DNA of 64,000 bases, taken from assembly GCF_900115775.1 (NCBI RefSeq), contig NZ_FOXS01000004.1:124001-188000 (forward strand). Reading direction: 5' to 3'. Origin of the DNA: Hymenobacter arizonensis. Its GTDB lineage: Bacteria > Bacteroidota > Bacteroidia > Cytophagales > Hymenobacteraceae. Shown piece after piece: positions 36,371-43,818 of this stretch (position 1 is the stretch's first letter; each line of letters starts with the position of its first letter). The position numbers were made by a program, and so were the translations under genes. Below the pieces are notes generated by a model that saw nothing but the letters and a program-made list of their open reading frames with translations, did not search any database and was not told where the DNA came from.

Positions 36371-37336
36371 CTACGTATGCTGGACCACGGCAAAATACAG
36401 CGGCATGCCTAGGGTAATGTTCAGCGGAAAGGTCACGCCCAAGGCCATGGGCAGGTACAGGCCCGGGTCGGCTTTGGGCGCGGCCAGGCGCATGGCGGCC
36501 GGCACGGCAATGTAGGAAGCACTGGCCGCCAAGATGGCGAAGATGAACCGGTTGCCTACGCTGTCGGTCACCCAATGGCTGGCCGCGGCCACCAGGCAGC
36601 CGTTGAGCAAGGGCACGAGCACGGCAAAAGCCGTGACGAAGCGCCCGTAGCGCAGAAACGCAGCGAAGCGTCGGGCCGTGACCATGCCCATTTCGAGCAG
36701 GAAAATAGCCAGGAACCCCTTGAAGATGTCGGTGGTAAAGGGCTTGATGCCATCGGCCTGCTTGGTGTCGGCAATCAGCCCAATCACGAGGCTGCCCAGC
36801 ACCATGAGCACGCTGCCGTTGGTGAAAGAATGCTGCGCAATGGCTCCCAACCCGTGGCCCTCCACGCTCGGGGCATCGTCGTAGCGCAGCATCAGCATAA
36901 CGCCCACGATGATGGCAGGCGCTTCCATCAGGGCCATGACGGCGACCATGTGCCCGCCAAAATGCAGCTGCTGGGCGTCGAGAAATGAAACGGCCGACAC
37001 GAACGTCACGGCACTCACCGAACCGTAGGCGGCGGCCACGGCCCCGGCATCGGCGATGCTGAGCCGCCGTTTCAGCACGAAAAACGTGTAGAGCGGAATC
37101 AGGCTCGCAACCAGCAGGCCGAAGCCCAGGGAGTAGACGATTTCGGCGCTGAATGCACTGTGGGCCAGTTCCTGCCCTCCCTTAAACCCGATGGAAAACA
37201 GCAGGTACAACGAGATAAACTTGACCGAGGATGGTGGTATTTCCAGGTCGCTTTTCACGGCTGTCGCCACGATACCGAGCACGAAGAAAAGGAGGGTGGG
37301 ATTGGTTAGGTTCGAAATCAGTAGGGGTGCATCCAC
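36371..37336 (-). CDS. SbtA-like sodium-dependent bicarbonate permease
   Basis: A 321-residue inner-membrane protein with about ten helices in two inverted halves. It shows the family's phrases: NLTNPTLLFFVLGIVATAV in helix 1, LYLLFSIGFKGG in helix 2, AAAYGSVSAVTFVSA in helix 5 and FAILAASASYIAVPAAMR in the second half. The G-S-V-S-A-V-T and A-S-A-S-Y-I-A turns correspond to the substrate and sodium site of cyanobacterial SbtA. No SbtB (PII-like) gene adjoins. Bicarbonate uptake is inferred from the family; it would fit the exported carbonic anhydrase elsewhere in the window. Confidence 0.85.
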   Translation of the reverse strand: MDAPLLISNLTNPTLLFFVLGIVATAVKSDLEIPPSSVKFISLYLLFSIGFKGGQELAHSAFSAEIVYSLGFGLLVASLIPLYTFFVLKRRLSIADAGAVAAAYGSVSAVTFVSAVSFLDAQQLHFGGHMVAVMALMEAPAIIVGVMLMLRYDDAPSVEGHGLGAIAQHSFTNGSVLMVLGSLVIGLIADTKQADGIKPFTTDIFKGFLAIFLLEMGMVTARRFAAFLRYGRFVTAFAVLVPLLNGCLVAAASHWVTDSVGNRFIFAILAASASYIAVPAAMRLAAPKADPGLYLPMALGVTFPLNITLGMPLYFAVVQHT

Positions 37337-37837
37337 GCAGAAAGAAGAGAAAGGAGAAAAAGAATGATTACATGCTGAAGCTCTTAAGGAGCTATTACAG
37401 CTACTGCCAGCGCCTAATTGGCGATGGCCGCTATGGTAAGCGGCTGCAAAACTAGGACATATTTGTAGTAAAACACTTGCAGAAGATTAAATAACTTTCT
37501 TGATTAGTAGTAATACTATCAAGACAGGAGACTGGACTGCCTTTACCGAGTATTATTCGGCGTCTGGTTACCATTCTTGTCCGTTCTTCTTTGCCTGGAG
37601 AGGTAAACAAGGCTCCTCGCCCCTGCCCCCGCCGCCGAAGAAAAGGAGCTTCTTTCGCTGCCTGCCTAAGGAGCAAGCCAGACCTCTGCAGGAGCACGGC
37701 TGGTTTTGGGCTTGGGGATAATCGGATGCAGAACTGCTTGGTGGTGTAGCTTGCCAAGCCATATCAGCAGCCAGGGTTTTTACCTGCCGGCTCGTGCTGG
37801 TGGTCCGACGCTGGACGCAACCAGCACCCCAAGTATC
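37337..37837. other. 501-bp intergenic stretch holding one copy of a dispersed repeat
   Basis: It separates the divergent permease and methyltransferase genes. It contains repeat copy A (37612-37662). Open frames on both strands here have no convincing start or domain. Confidence 0.5.
37612..37662 (+). repeat. Dispersed GC-rich repeat, copy A
   Basis: Contains CCCTGCCCCCGCCGCCGAAG followed by AAAAGGAGCTTCTTTCG. The GAAG/CTTC arms form a small hairpin after the GC-rich block. Similar copies lie at 38654, 40433 and 41412. Confidence 0.65.
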
Positions 37838-38626
37838 ATGAAGCGCATACAGCTGTTTGAACTGGAAGATTATCCCTGGTTTCCTCATTGGCTGCGCGCC
37901 TGCCTGACCCGGCTGATGGTGGTGATGCACAACCTACTGGGCACCCCTGCTGATATTGCAGCCCTACTTACCAAGGCCTTGCGGCACACGGGCCAAAACA
38001 CCATTGTAGACCTTTGCTCGGGCGGGGGTGGCCCCATGCGGGAAGTGTTTCAAGCGCTACAGGCCCAACCCGGCGGCGACCAGCTGCGCCTGACGTTGAC
38101 CGACCTCTACCCGAACCGGGAAGTGGCGGCCGAAGTGAACAGCGGCCCCAATCCGGCGCTGACGTATCGGCTAGTGCCGGTAGATGCGCTGCAGGTGCCG
38201 GCCGAACTGGCCGGAGTGCGCACCATGGTGGGCAGCTTTCACCACATGAGCCCGGCTACGGCGCGCCGCATTCTGCAGCACGCCCGCGACAGCCGCCAGG
38301 CCATCTGCATCTACGAGATGAGCGACAACAGCCTGCCCATTGTGCTGTGGTGGGCTTCGCTGCCCATGATATTTCTGATGGTGTTCTTTCTCACGCCCTT
38401 CGCCCGGCCCCTCACCTGGAAGCAACTGGTCTTTACGTACCTGCTGCCCGTAATTCCGCTGTGCTTTGCCTGGGACGGGGCCGTGTCCAATGCCCGCACC
38501 TACACACTGGAAGACTTGGGCCAGCTGCTGGCCGGGCTCGAAACCGATGGCTACAAATGGGAGCGAGGATGCATCACCGGCAGGGCCAAGAAACTGTACT
38601 TACTAGGGCTGCCGCAGCAGAGCTAG
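37838..38626 (+). CDS. Class I SAM-dependent methyltransferase-like protein with membrane segments
   Basis: A 262-residue protein. The N-terminal half is a methyltransferase core: FELEDYPWFPHWLRACLTRL at the front, the SAM loop IVDLCSGGGGPMREVF, acidic LTLTDLYPN, and VGSFHHMSPATARRIL where the catalytic region follows. The C-terminal half contains two hydrophobic helices (VLWWASLPMIFLMVFFL and LVFTYLLPVIPLCFAW), so it is probably membrane-attached and may act on lipids or quinones. The ATG at 37838 gives the natural start. No operon partner is evident. Confidence 0.75.
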   Translation: MKRIQLFELEDYPWFPHWLRACLTRLMVVMHNLLGTPADIAALLTKALRHTGQNTIVDLCSGGGGPMREVFQALQAQPGGDQLRLTLTDLYPNREVAAEVNSGPNPALTYRLVPVDALQVPAELAGVRTMVGSFHHMSPATARRILQHARDSRQAICIYEMSDNSLPIVLWWASLPMIFLMVFFLTPFARPLTWKQLVFTYLLPVIPLCFAWDGAVSNARTYTLEDLGQLLAGLETDGYKWERGCITGRAKKLYLLGLPQQS

Positions 38627-38653
38627 TAGAAGCTGCCGCTGTTTATAAGGAAT

Positions 38654-38704
38654 AAGCTCGGCCGCGCCCGCTGCCCCCGCCGCTAAAAGAAACTAGAACT
38701 TCTG
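38654..38704 (+). repeat. Dispersed GC-rich repeat, copy B
   Basis: Contains CCCGCTGCCCCCGCCGCT followed by AAAAGAAACTAGAACTTCTG. Lies directly behind the methyltransferase stop codon. Confidence 0.7.
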
Positions 38705-38843
38705 TCAAAAATCTTCAGGCAAGACTGCCTATGGCCTCAAGCCTGGGCTAATTTAAAAGGACAATGGAGGTTTGTAGTCATATTTATTATTAATTAAGAT
38801 ACATTTAGAAATCTCTCCAACACTTGTCATTTCAATTCACTTC

Positions 38844-40319
38844 ATGATTATACCTTCTACGTCTATTAAAGCCGCGCTTTTTGCCTTACTACTTGGCATC
38901 ACTATCGGCACGGGATATGGGCAAACCGCTAAAAAATACTCCAAGGAAGTAGAAGAGAAAATCACTCAGGTAGAGCAAAACCTGAAGGCGGTGAGAAACC
39001 TGGAAGGCCAGCCTAGTAAATGGACGCTAGAGGACCGAATGAAGCACCACCGAATCAACGGCGTAAGCATTGCGGTGATAAAAGACTATAAGGTGGAGTG
39101 GGCCCGGGGATACGGAATGGCCGATGCTGAGGAAAAGCGGCCCGTAACGGTGAACACCTTGTTCCAAGCTGGTTCAATCAGTAAGTCCCTAAACGGAGTA
39201 GGCGTGTTGAAGCTGGCGCAGGATAAGAAACTCAGCCTCGATGCCGACATCAATGAGTATTTGAAGTCGTGGAAATTCCCTTACGACTCGCTGGCCAAAG
39301 GCAAAAAAATAACGCTGGCCAACCTGCTGAGCCACACGGCGGGCCTCACGGTACACGGCTTTCCCGGGTATGAAGTGGGAGCCGCTATTCCCACGCTCCC
39401 GCAAGTACTGAATGGCGAAAAGCCCACCAACACGGCGGCTGTTCGCTCCAAATATGCGCCATCGCTCAAGTACGAATACTCCGGCGGCGGCACTACCATT
39501 TCGCAGCTGCTGGTGCAAGACGTGACTGGCCAGCCCTACGATAAGTTTATGTACGACAACGTGCTGAAGCCCATGGGCATGAAGGCCAGTTCGTACACGC
39601 AGCCGCCCACTGCCGCGCAGCAACCCCTGCTGGCCTCTGGCTACCAAAGCGATGGGAAGCCAGTGAAAGGCAAATACCACCTGTATCCGGAGCAAGCGGC
39701 AGCCGGCCTGTGGACCACCCCCACCGATTTGGCCATTTATATAATTGAAACGCAGCGCGCCTTGCAGGGTAAATCAGCCAAGGTTCTTTCCCAGGACATG
39801 AATAAGCGTCGCCTTACCCCTTACGTTGATTCGTTGGCTGGTTTTGGCGTATTCATCATGAACAAGCGGGGAGTGCAGTATTTCCATCACTCTGGCGCAG
39901 ACGAGGGTTTCGTCAGCAACTACGTTGGCAGCATGGATGGTGGCAATGGCGTGGTCGTGATGACTAACACCCAAAATTCTGCCTTGTTGGGAGAAATAAT
40001 TAATAGCGTGGCCACCACCTATAACTGGAAAAACTATTACGCCCCAGTTAACCTGAAGCAGGTACTACAGCCCAATACTGTATTAGCGCCCTATGTTGGG
40101 AAATACAAAGTGCAAAACCAGGAGTGGGCAATTGAGCTAAAAAATGACGGCCCGTGGTTAGCTGTTAATCCGACAACCGCGTGGAAAATGTATTTCACCG
40201 ACCCCACTCACTTCTTTGTGCTCGAACAGTCAGCCAAGTTCAGCATGATGCTGGATGGTGCTGGCAAGGTCAATGCAATTGCTGTAAACGACAAGCCAGT
40301 CGCAACCAGGGTAAATTAG
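38844..40319 (+). CDS. Serine hydrolase of the beta-lactamase/penicillin-binding (class C) family, exported
   Basis: A 491-residue exported enzyme: signal peptide MIIPSTSIKAALFALLLGIT with cleavage near YGQ. The hydrolase domain has Ser111-x-x-Lys114 (AGSISKS), Tyr212-Ser213 (YEYSGGGTTIS) as the second motif and HSGADEGF in place of KTG, so it is of the esterase/peptidase type rather than a true beta-lactamase. A C-terminal lipocalin-like extension starts near LAPYVGKYKVQNQEWAI, as in many such Bacteroidota proteins. The substrate is unknown. Upstream DNA (38760-38843) is AT-rich and probably holds the promoter. Confidence 0.88.
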   Translation: MIIPSTSIKAALFALLLGITIGTGYGQTAKKYSKEVEEKITQVEQNLKAVRNLEGQPSKWTLEDRMKHHRINGVSIAVIKDYKVEWARGYGMADAEEKRPVTVNTLFQAGSISKSLNGVGVLKLAQDKKLSLDADINEYLKSWKFPYDSLAKGKKITLANLLSHTAGLTVHGFPGYEVGAAIPTLPQVLNGEKPTNTAAVRSKYAPSLKYEYSGGGTTISQLLVQDVTGQPYDKFMYDNVLKPMGMKASSYTQPPTAAQQPLLASGYQSDGKPVKGKYHLYPEQAAAGLWTTPTDLAIYIIETQRALQGKSAKVLSQDMNKRRLTPYVDSLAGFGVFIMNKRGVQYFHHSGADEGFVSNYVGSMDGGNGVVVMTNTQNSALLGEIINSVATTYNWKNYYAPVNLKQVLQPNTVLAPYVGKYKVQNQEWAIELKNDGPWLAVNPTTAWKMYFTDPTHFFVLEQSAKFSMMLDGAGKVNAIAVNDKPVATRVN

Positions 40320-40432
40320 AAGCTTGCCTGTCGGGGCGGCCTCATCCGGACTGCGCGAATTCGCCGTGCTATTTCCTGTGTTCCACAGGGCAGCATGCGC
40401 AGCCACGCTCGTACTGCTGATGCTCGGCACCC

Positions 40433-40481
40433 CCGCCCCGCCCGCTGCCCCCGCCGTTGAACGAAACAAGCGCTTCGTTGT
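40433..40481 (+). repeat. Dispersed GC-rich repeat, copy C
   Basis: Contains CCCGCTGCCCCCGCCGTTG followed by AACGAAACAAGCGCTTCGTT. Here the hairpin arms are AACGAA/TTCGTT, different bases from the other copies but still complementary. Confidence 0.7.
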
Positions 40482-40513
40482 AGCTTGCTTCCTCTATCAG
40501 CAGCTACTACTTC

Positions 40514-41282
40514 ATGTATCTACTCTACGCCGATGAAAGCGGCGACACTGGCTTAGTAGCCAGTCCAACTAAGTACTTCATCCTTTCTGGCTTGGTAGTG
40601 CATGAAACAAGGTGGCGCGCCTTCCTGGATGATATCGTTGCATTCCGGCGGCATTTGCGGGCCACAAAAGGGTTGAAGTTGCGCGAGGAAATCCATGCCG
40701 CGCCGTTCATTACCAACCCAGGTCCGTTGGTTCGCATCAAGCGCAACGACCAGCTCGATATCCTCAAGCAGTGCCTGGATTTCCTCGGGAATCGCAGCGA
40801 TATCAGTCTCTGCACCGTGGTAGTGAATAAGACAACGAAATCAGTTGGCTACGACGTGTTTGAGAGTGCTTGGCAAGCCTTGATTCAGCGTTTCGACAAC
40901 ACCATGCGGAACCGCACTACCCCGGCGCTTTTGCCGACCAGCGCGGGCTGGTGCTGCCCGACAACACCGACGGCGGCAAACTCACTGCCCTCATGCGACG
41001 CATGCGGCACTACAATCCCGTGCCCAACAACCCTGCTCACCAAACCCAAGGCGCGGGATACCGCAACCTGGCGCTACAATCCGTGATTGAGGACCCGTTC
41101 CTTAAAGATTCTGCGCACTCTTTCACCAACTAGTGGATGTAGTGGCCTACGCTGCCCGGCAACTGTATGAGCCCAATGCCTACATGCGCAGTAAACAAGG
41201 CCACAACTTCTACGCCCGCCTGCGCCCCGTGCTCAATACCTACGCCAATCGGGCCCATTCGCTGCATCTCGTGCAGCTGTGA
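40514..41282 (+). pseudogene. DUF3800 family gene broken by two frameshifts
   Basis: The frame from 40514 begins MYLLYADESGDTG, the DUF3800 start with its acidic DESG motif (an RNase H-like nuclease-type fold), and runs well to about 40915. The protein then continues one frame back (PGAFADQRGLVLPDNTDGGK from about 40916 to 41120), and one frame back again (HQLVDVVAYAARQLYE to the TGA at 41280-41282). Each change corresponds to loss of one base. Joined, the three parts give a normal-length DUF3800 protein of about 255 residues with the C-terminal LVDVVAYA segment. DUF3800 genes are often found in mobile or defence regions. Sequencing errors could mimic this, so read support matters. Confidence 0.8.
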
Positions 41283-41288
41283 AATAAA

Positions 41289-41310
41289 AAGGGGCCACCT
41301 TGCGGCAGCC
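41289..41310 (+). terminator. Weak hairpin after the DUF3800 pseudogene
   Basis: GGGGC and GCCCC pair around a 12-base interior a few bases after the stop; there is no clear T run, so termination is doubtful. Confidence 0.3.
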
Positions 41311-41411
41311 CCGGGTGAATCCTACTAGGGCGACTAGCACCCGTTCAGATTCACTACAAACTTACAGCTTTCTGTAAGATTAAGTTTCACAGGCGAAAAG
41401 CATCTGCTCCA

Positions 41412-41462
41412 CCCACCGCCCCGCCCGCTGCCCCCGCCGCTGAAGAAACGGGAGCTTCTGTG
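41412..41462 (+). repeat. Dispersed GC-rich repeat, copy D
   Basis: Contains CCCGCTGCCCCCGCCGCTG followed by AAGAAACGGGAGCTTCTG; hairpin arms GAAG/CTTC. Shares the trailing TTGCCTGC-like flank with copy A (CTGCCTGCC). Confidence 0.7.
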
Positions 41463-41555
41463 TTGCCTGCTTTGAGATATAAAGGCCCAAGTATGAACCT
41501 TTGACTTGTATGGGCAGTATTACAACTGCCTGTTACTACTTTGGCCCGGACCTTG

Positions 41556-41563
41556 TAACTTTG
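41556..41563 (+). promoter_or_regulatory. Minus-7 box of the AT-rich cassette
   Basis: TAACTTTG matches TAnnTTTG exactly, five bases before the ATG at 41569, giving a leaderless or very short-leader transcript. No TTTG minus-33 box is at the expected distance. Confidence 0.45.
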
Positions 41564-41568
41564 CTTTC

Positions 41569-41724
41569 ATGAACACGACAATTCCTAAGTCTAACGCTAT
41601 CAAGACGGTTGCGCCTGCTGTTACACCTCCAACAGGATGTGTGAGTCAAGTAGGAACTTTCCGCCCTGTACAGCCAAAAGAGTTAGAGGCTAAGCGCCGT
41701 AAAGCATACCCTTACTTATTTTGA
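41569..41724 (+). CDS. 51-residue protein, first gene of the AT-rich cassette
   Basis: A short, basic protein (MNTTIPKSNAIKTVAP... ending ELEAKRRKAYPYLF), probably disordered in its first half with a charged helix at the end. No family is recognised. It is supported by the promoter box five bases upstream and by its stop codon, which overlaps the TTG start of the next gene in the four-base sequence TTGA. Size and coupling are compatible with an antitoxin or a small regulatory subunit, but that is inference only. Confidence 0.5.
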   Translation: MNTTIPKSNAIKTVAPAVTPPTGCVSQVGTFRPVQPKELEAKRRKAYPYLF

Positions 41725-42329
41725 TTCCCGGTGATTTCCCGGGTAATGCTTACCCATTCCGCTTTATTATCGAAAAGCCGCCCTATTCCCCAGGCGGCTT
41801 TTTGCTTGAGCGCTACATCTGTCCGTTTCAAACGAAAAAGGGTCGTCATTACATTATTCAGGCCGAACAATACCAGCATCATATTTACGTGCTGAAGTTT
41901 TACCTCAAAGCTCATCGTTACGAGCGTGACCCTGAACCTAAGTACGCATACCAAACCAACGATGGCCCAGCGGAAGCTATTCGAATTTTAAATACCTGCT
42001 TAGCTGTAATGCTCCATATTCTGAAACGTGACCCATTGGCTTCTGGCGGATTTATTGGCACACCAAAGCCAATTGAACTAAAAGATGATCCAACCAATGC
42101 CCAACGGTTTCGCATTTATTCGCAGTTAGCTAGTGACTTTTTCCCGCCTGAACGGTGGGACCACCAACACAGCCCTGAAACTAACGCTTATCTTTTGCTT
42201 AATAGGACTGCGTTAGACGAGCATCCATATTTACTCGAAAAGGCGCAGGCTATGTTTCAAGCACTCTATCCTGAGTTCTCTACAGCTACTACCTTGCGCC
42301 CGATAATTCCAATCGCCAGGATAGGTTAG
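41721..42329 (+). CDS. 202-residue protein of unknown function in the AT-rich cassette
   Basis: A soluble protein with no export signal. The frame is closed by a stop just upstream (41700-41702), and TTG at 41721 is the only usual start before the conserved-looking text YPFRFIIEKPPYSPGGFLLE; it overlaps the previous stop as TTGA, so translation is probably coupled. Beta-rich first part (KKGRHYIIQAEQYQHHIYVLKFYL), a helix ILNTCLAVMLHILKRDPLA, then GFIGTP and a helical C-terminal part (FRIYSQLASDFFPPERW). The shape recalls proteins of toxin or acetyltransferase-like type, but no catalytic motif was identified. Base composition is well below the genome average, shared with the next gene. Confidence 0.65.
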   Translation: MIPGDFPGNAYPFRFIIEKPPYSPGGFLLERYICPFQTKKGRHYIIQAEQYQHHIYVLKFYLKAHRYERDPEPKYAYQTNDGPAEAIRILNTCLAVMLHILKRDPLASGGFIGTPKPIELKDDPTNAQRFRIYSQLASDFFPPERWDHQHSPETNAYLLLNRTALDEHPYLLEKAQAMFQALYPEFSTATTLRPIIPIARIG

Positions 42330-42397
42330 TATGCGGAAGCTTTTTAGTTTGCTTTTGCTTAGAATTCTCCCGGTATAATAAAATTAAGAGTAATAAT

Positions 42398-43633
42398 ATG
42401 GCAAGCGCAAAGATGATGACGAAAGAGGATAAACTTTTGCGCTTAGAGGACGTTTTCAGTCCTACTGCGCCAATCGAAAATAAAGACCTTTTTTATGGAC
42501 GCAGAGAGCAGTTTAAAGGTTTATACGATGCACTTAAGCAGCGTGGGTCGCATGCAGTATTGTATGGCGATAGGGGGGTTGGGAAAACCTCTCTGGCCAA
42601 TATGGCCGTAACCTTCTTTCCTGATACGATAGCATCGAAAGTTACTTGTAATAGAACAGAAGACTTTAAAGCTATCTGGGAGAAAGCTTTAAAGAAAATA
42701 AAGTTTTATGCAGACAAGAAAGGCGTAGGATTTACTGCAGAAGTACGTCAAGAGTCTGTTCAACTGGACCTTTTTCTTCCAGAAAAGGATGAATTAGATT
42801 CCACAGATATTCAACAAGTATTTGAGAACCTTTCAACTCGCCTACTAATCATATTTGATGAGTTTGATAGCATTACTAACATAGAGACAAAGACTCGGAT
42901 GGCGGATACCATCAAGGCTTTGTCAGATAACGTTCATAATGTCACTGTCCTCATTGTTGGTATCGCGGACAATGTAGCAGATTTACTTGGCGAGCATCCA
43001 TCGCTAGAGAGGTGTTTGATGCAGATTCAGATGCCACGGATGTCAGATGATGAATTAAAAGAAATTATTGATAATGGGCTTAGGAAGCTCGATTTGGAAA
43101 TTATCGAAAATGTCAGAGAAAAAATTATTGAATATTCTTCGGGGTTTCCTCATTATACTCATGCTATATGCAAATCTGCAGCTGCATACGCAATAAACAG
43201 TGAGTCTAATACTGTATCAATAACACATTTTACTTATGCGGTAAAAAGAGCTATTCACAGCACCTCTCAATCTTTGCGTAACTCATATCAAAAAGCAATA
43301 ATAAATTCCAAGGGGCCATCTCATTTTGAGGAAGTATTAGCGGCTTGTTCATCTGCCTATTTAGATGACTATGATTGTTTTACAAATAGTGGAGCGTTAG
43401 AGCACTTTAAAGGCAAAAAGAAGACGAATTCTAATATGACGACGACTGATTTTCGTTATTATTTGGATGCGCTCTGCAAAGATGAAAAGGGCCCAATCTT
43501 GGAGAAGGTAGGTCAAGGGAGCAACCTTCGTTATAAGTTCATAAACCCAATTATGCGAGCATTTATACGGTTAAAGGTTTATGATAAGCGAATAGAGAAT
43601 AACAAAGTGTTCGAACAGGATAAACTTATTTAA
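42398..43633 (+). CDS. AAA/STAND-type P-loop ATPase in the AT-rich cassette
   Basis: A 411-residue ATPase. LFYGRREQFKGLYDAL is the start typical of ORC/Cdc6-like and STAND ATPases; Walker A is GDRGVGKTS (57-65) and Walker B LLIIFDEFD (149-157), followed by a sensor-like strand (VTVLIVGIADN) and the arginine-containing HPSLERCLMQIQMPRM. The C-terminal part (about 250-400) contains the helical lid with SSGFPHYTHAIC and a winged-helix-like region ending RYKFINPIMRAFIRLK. No nuclease or other effector domain is fused. AT-rich codons and position next to a broken DUF3800 gene point to foreign origin. It may be the sensor or switch of a small defence module, with the 202-residue protein as partner; this is untested. 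Confidence 0.8.
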   Translation: MASAKMMTKEDKLLRLEDVFSPTAPIENKDLFYGRREQFKGLYDALKQRGSHAVLYGDRGVGKTSLANMAVTFFPDTIASKVTCNRTEDFKAIWEKALKKIKFYADKKGVGFTAEVRQESVQLDLFLPEKDELDSTDIQQVFENLSTRLLIIFDEFDSITNIETKTRMADTIKALSDNVHNVTVLIVGIADNVADLLGEHPSLERCLMQIQMPRMSDDELKEIIDNGLRKLDLEIIENVREKIIEYSSGFPHYTHAICKSAAAYAINSESNTVSITHFTYAVKRAIHSTSQSLRNSYQKAIINSKGPSHFEEVLAACSSAYLDDYDCFTNSGALEHFKGKKKTNSNMTTTDFRYYLDALCKDEKGPILEKVGQGSNLRYKFINPIMRAFIRLKVYDKRIENNKVFEQDKLI

Positions 43634-43818
43634 TTCTAGAAGCCGAATGAATTATTTGTGAGGTTACGTATTGACGTTGTGGGCTGAAATTTTGTCTGAA
43701 CACACATCCTCAGATTTATAATTTTCCGCCAAAAAGTCCGAAAAAGCCCCTTAGCACCCCCTTTGCTAGTCCCCTCGTAGAACTTCTACACTGAAGCACC
43801 TACTAAGAGACTACGACA

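Noticed and set aside
38844..40319. True antibiotic beta-lactamase
   Set aside because: It has SxxK and YSG but HSGADEG instead of KTG, and a lipocalin-like tail, as in esterase/peptidase-type serine hydrolases.
40870..41133. Separate small gene inside the DUF3800 locus
   Set aside because: It continues the DUF3800 protein after a frameshift and has no independent start.
37612..41462. Possible CRISPR array from the repeated GC-rich units
   Set aside because: Spacing is about 1 kb with genes in between, the units vary, and no cas genes are present.
43634..43818. Heat-shock operator upstream of clpB
   Set aside because: No CIRCE-type inverted repeat or sigma-32-like promoter could be made out.
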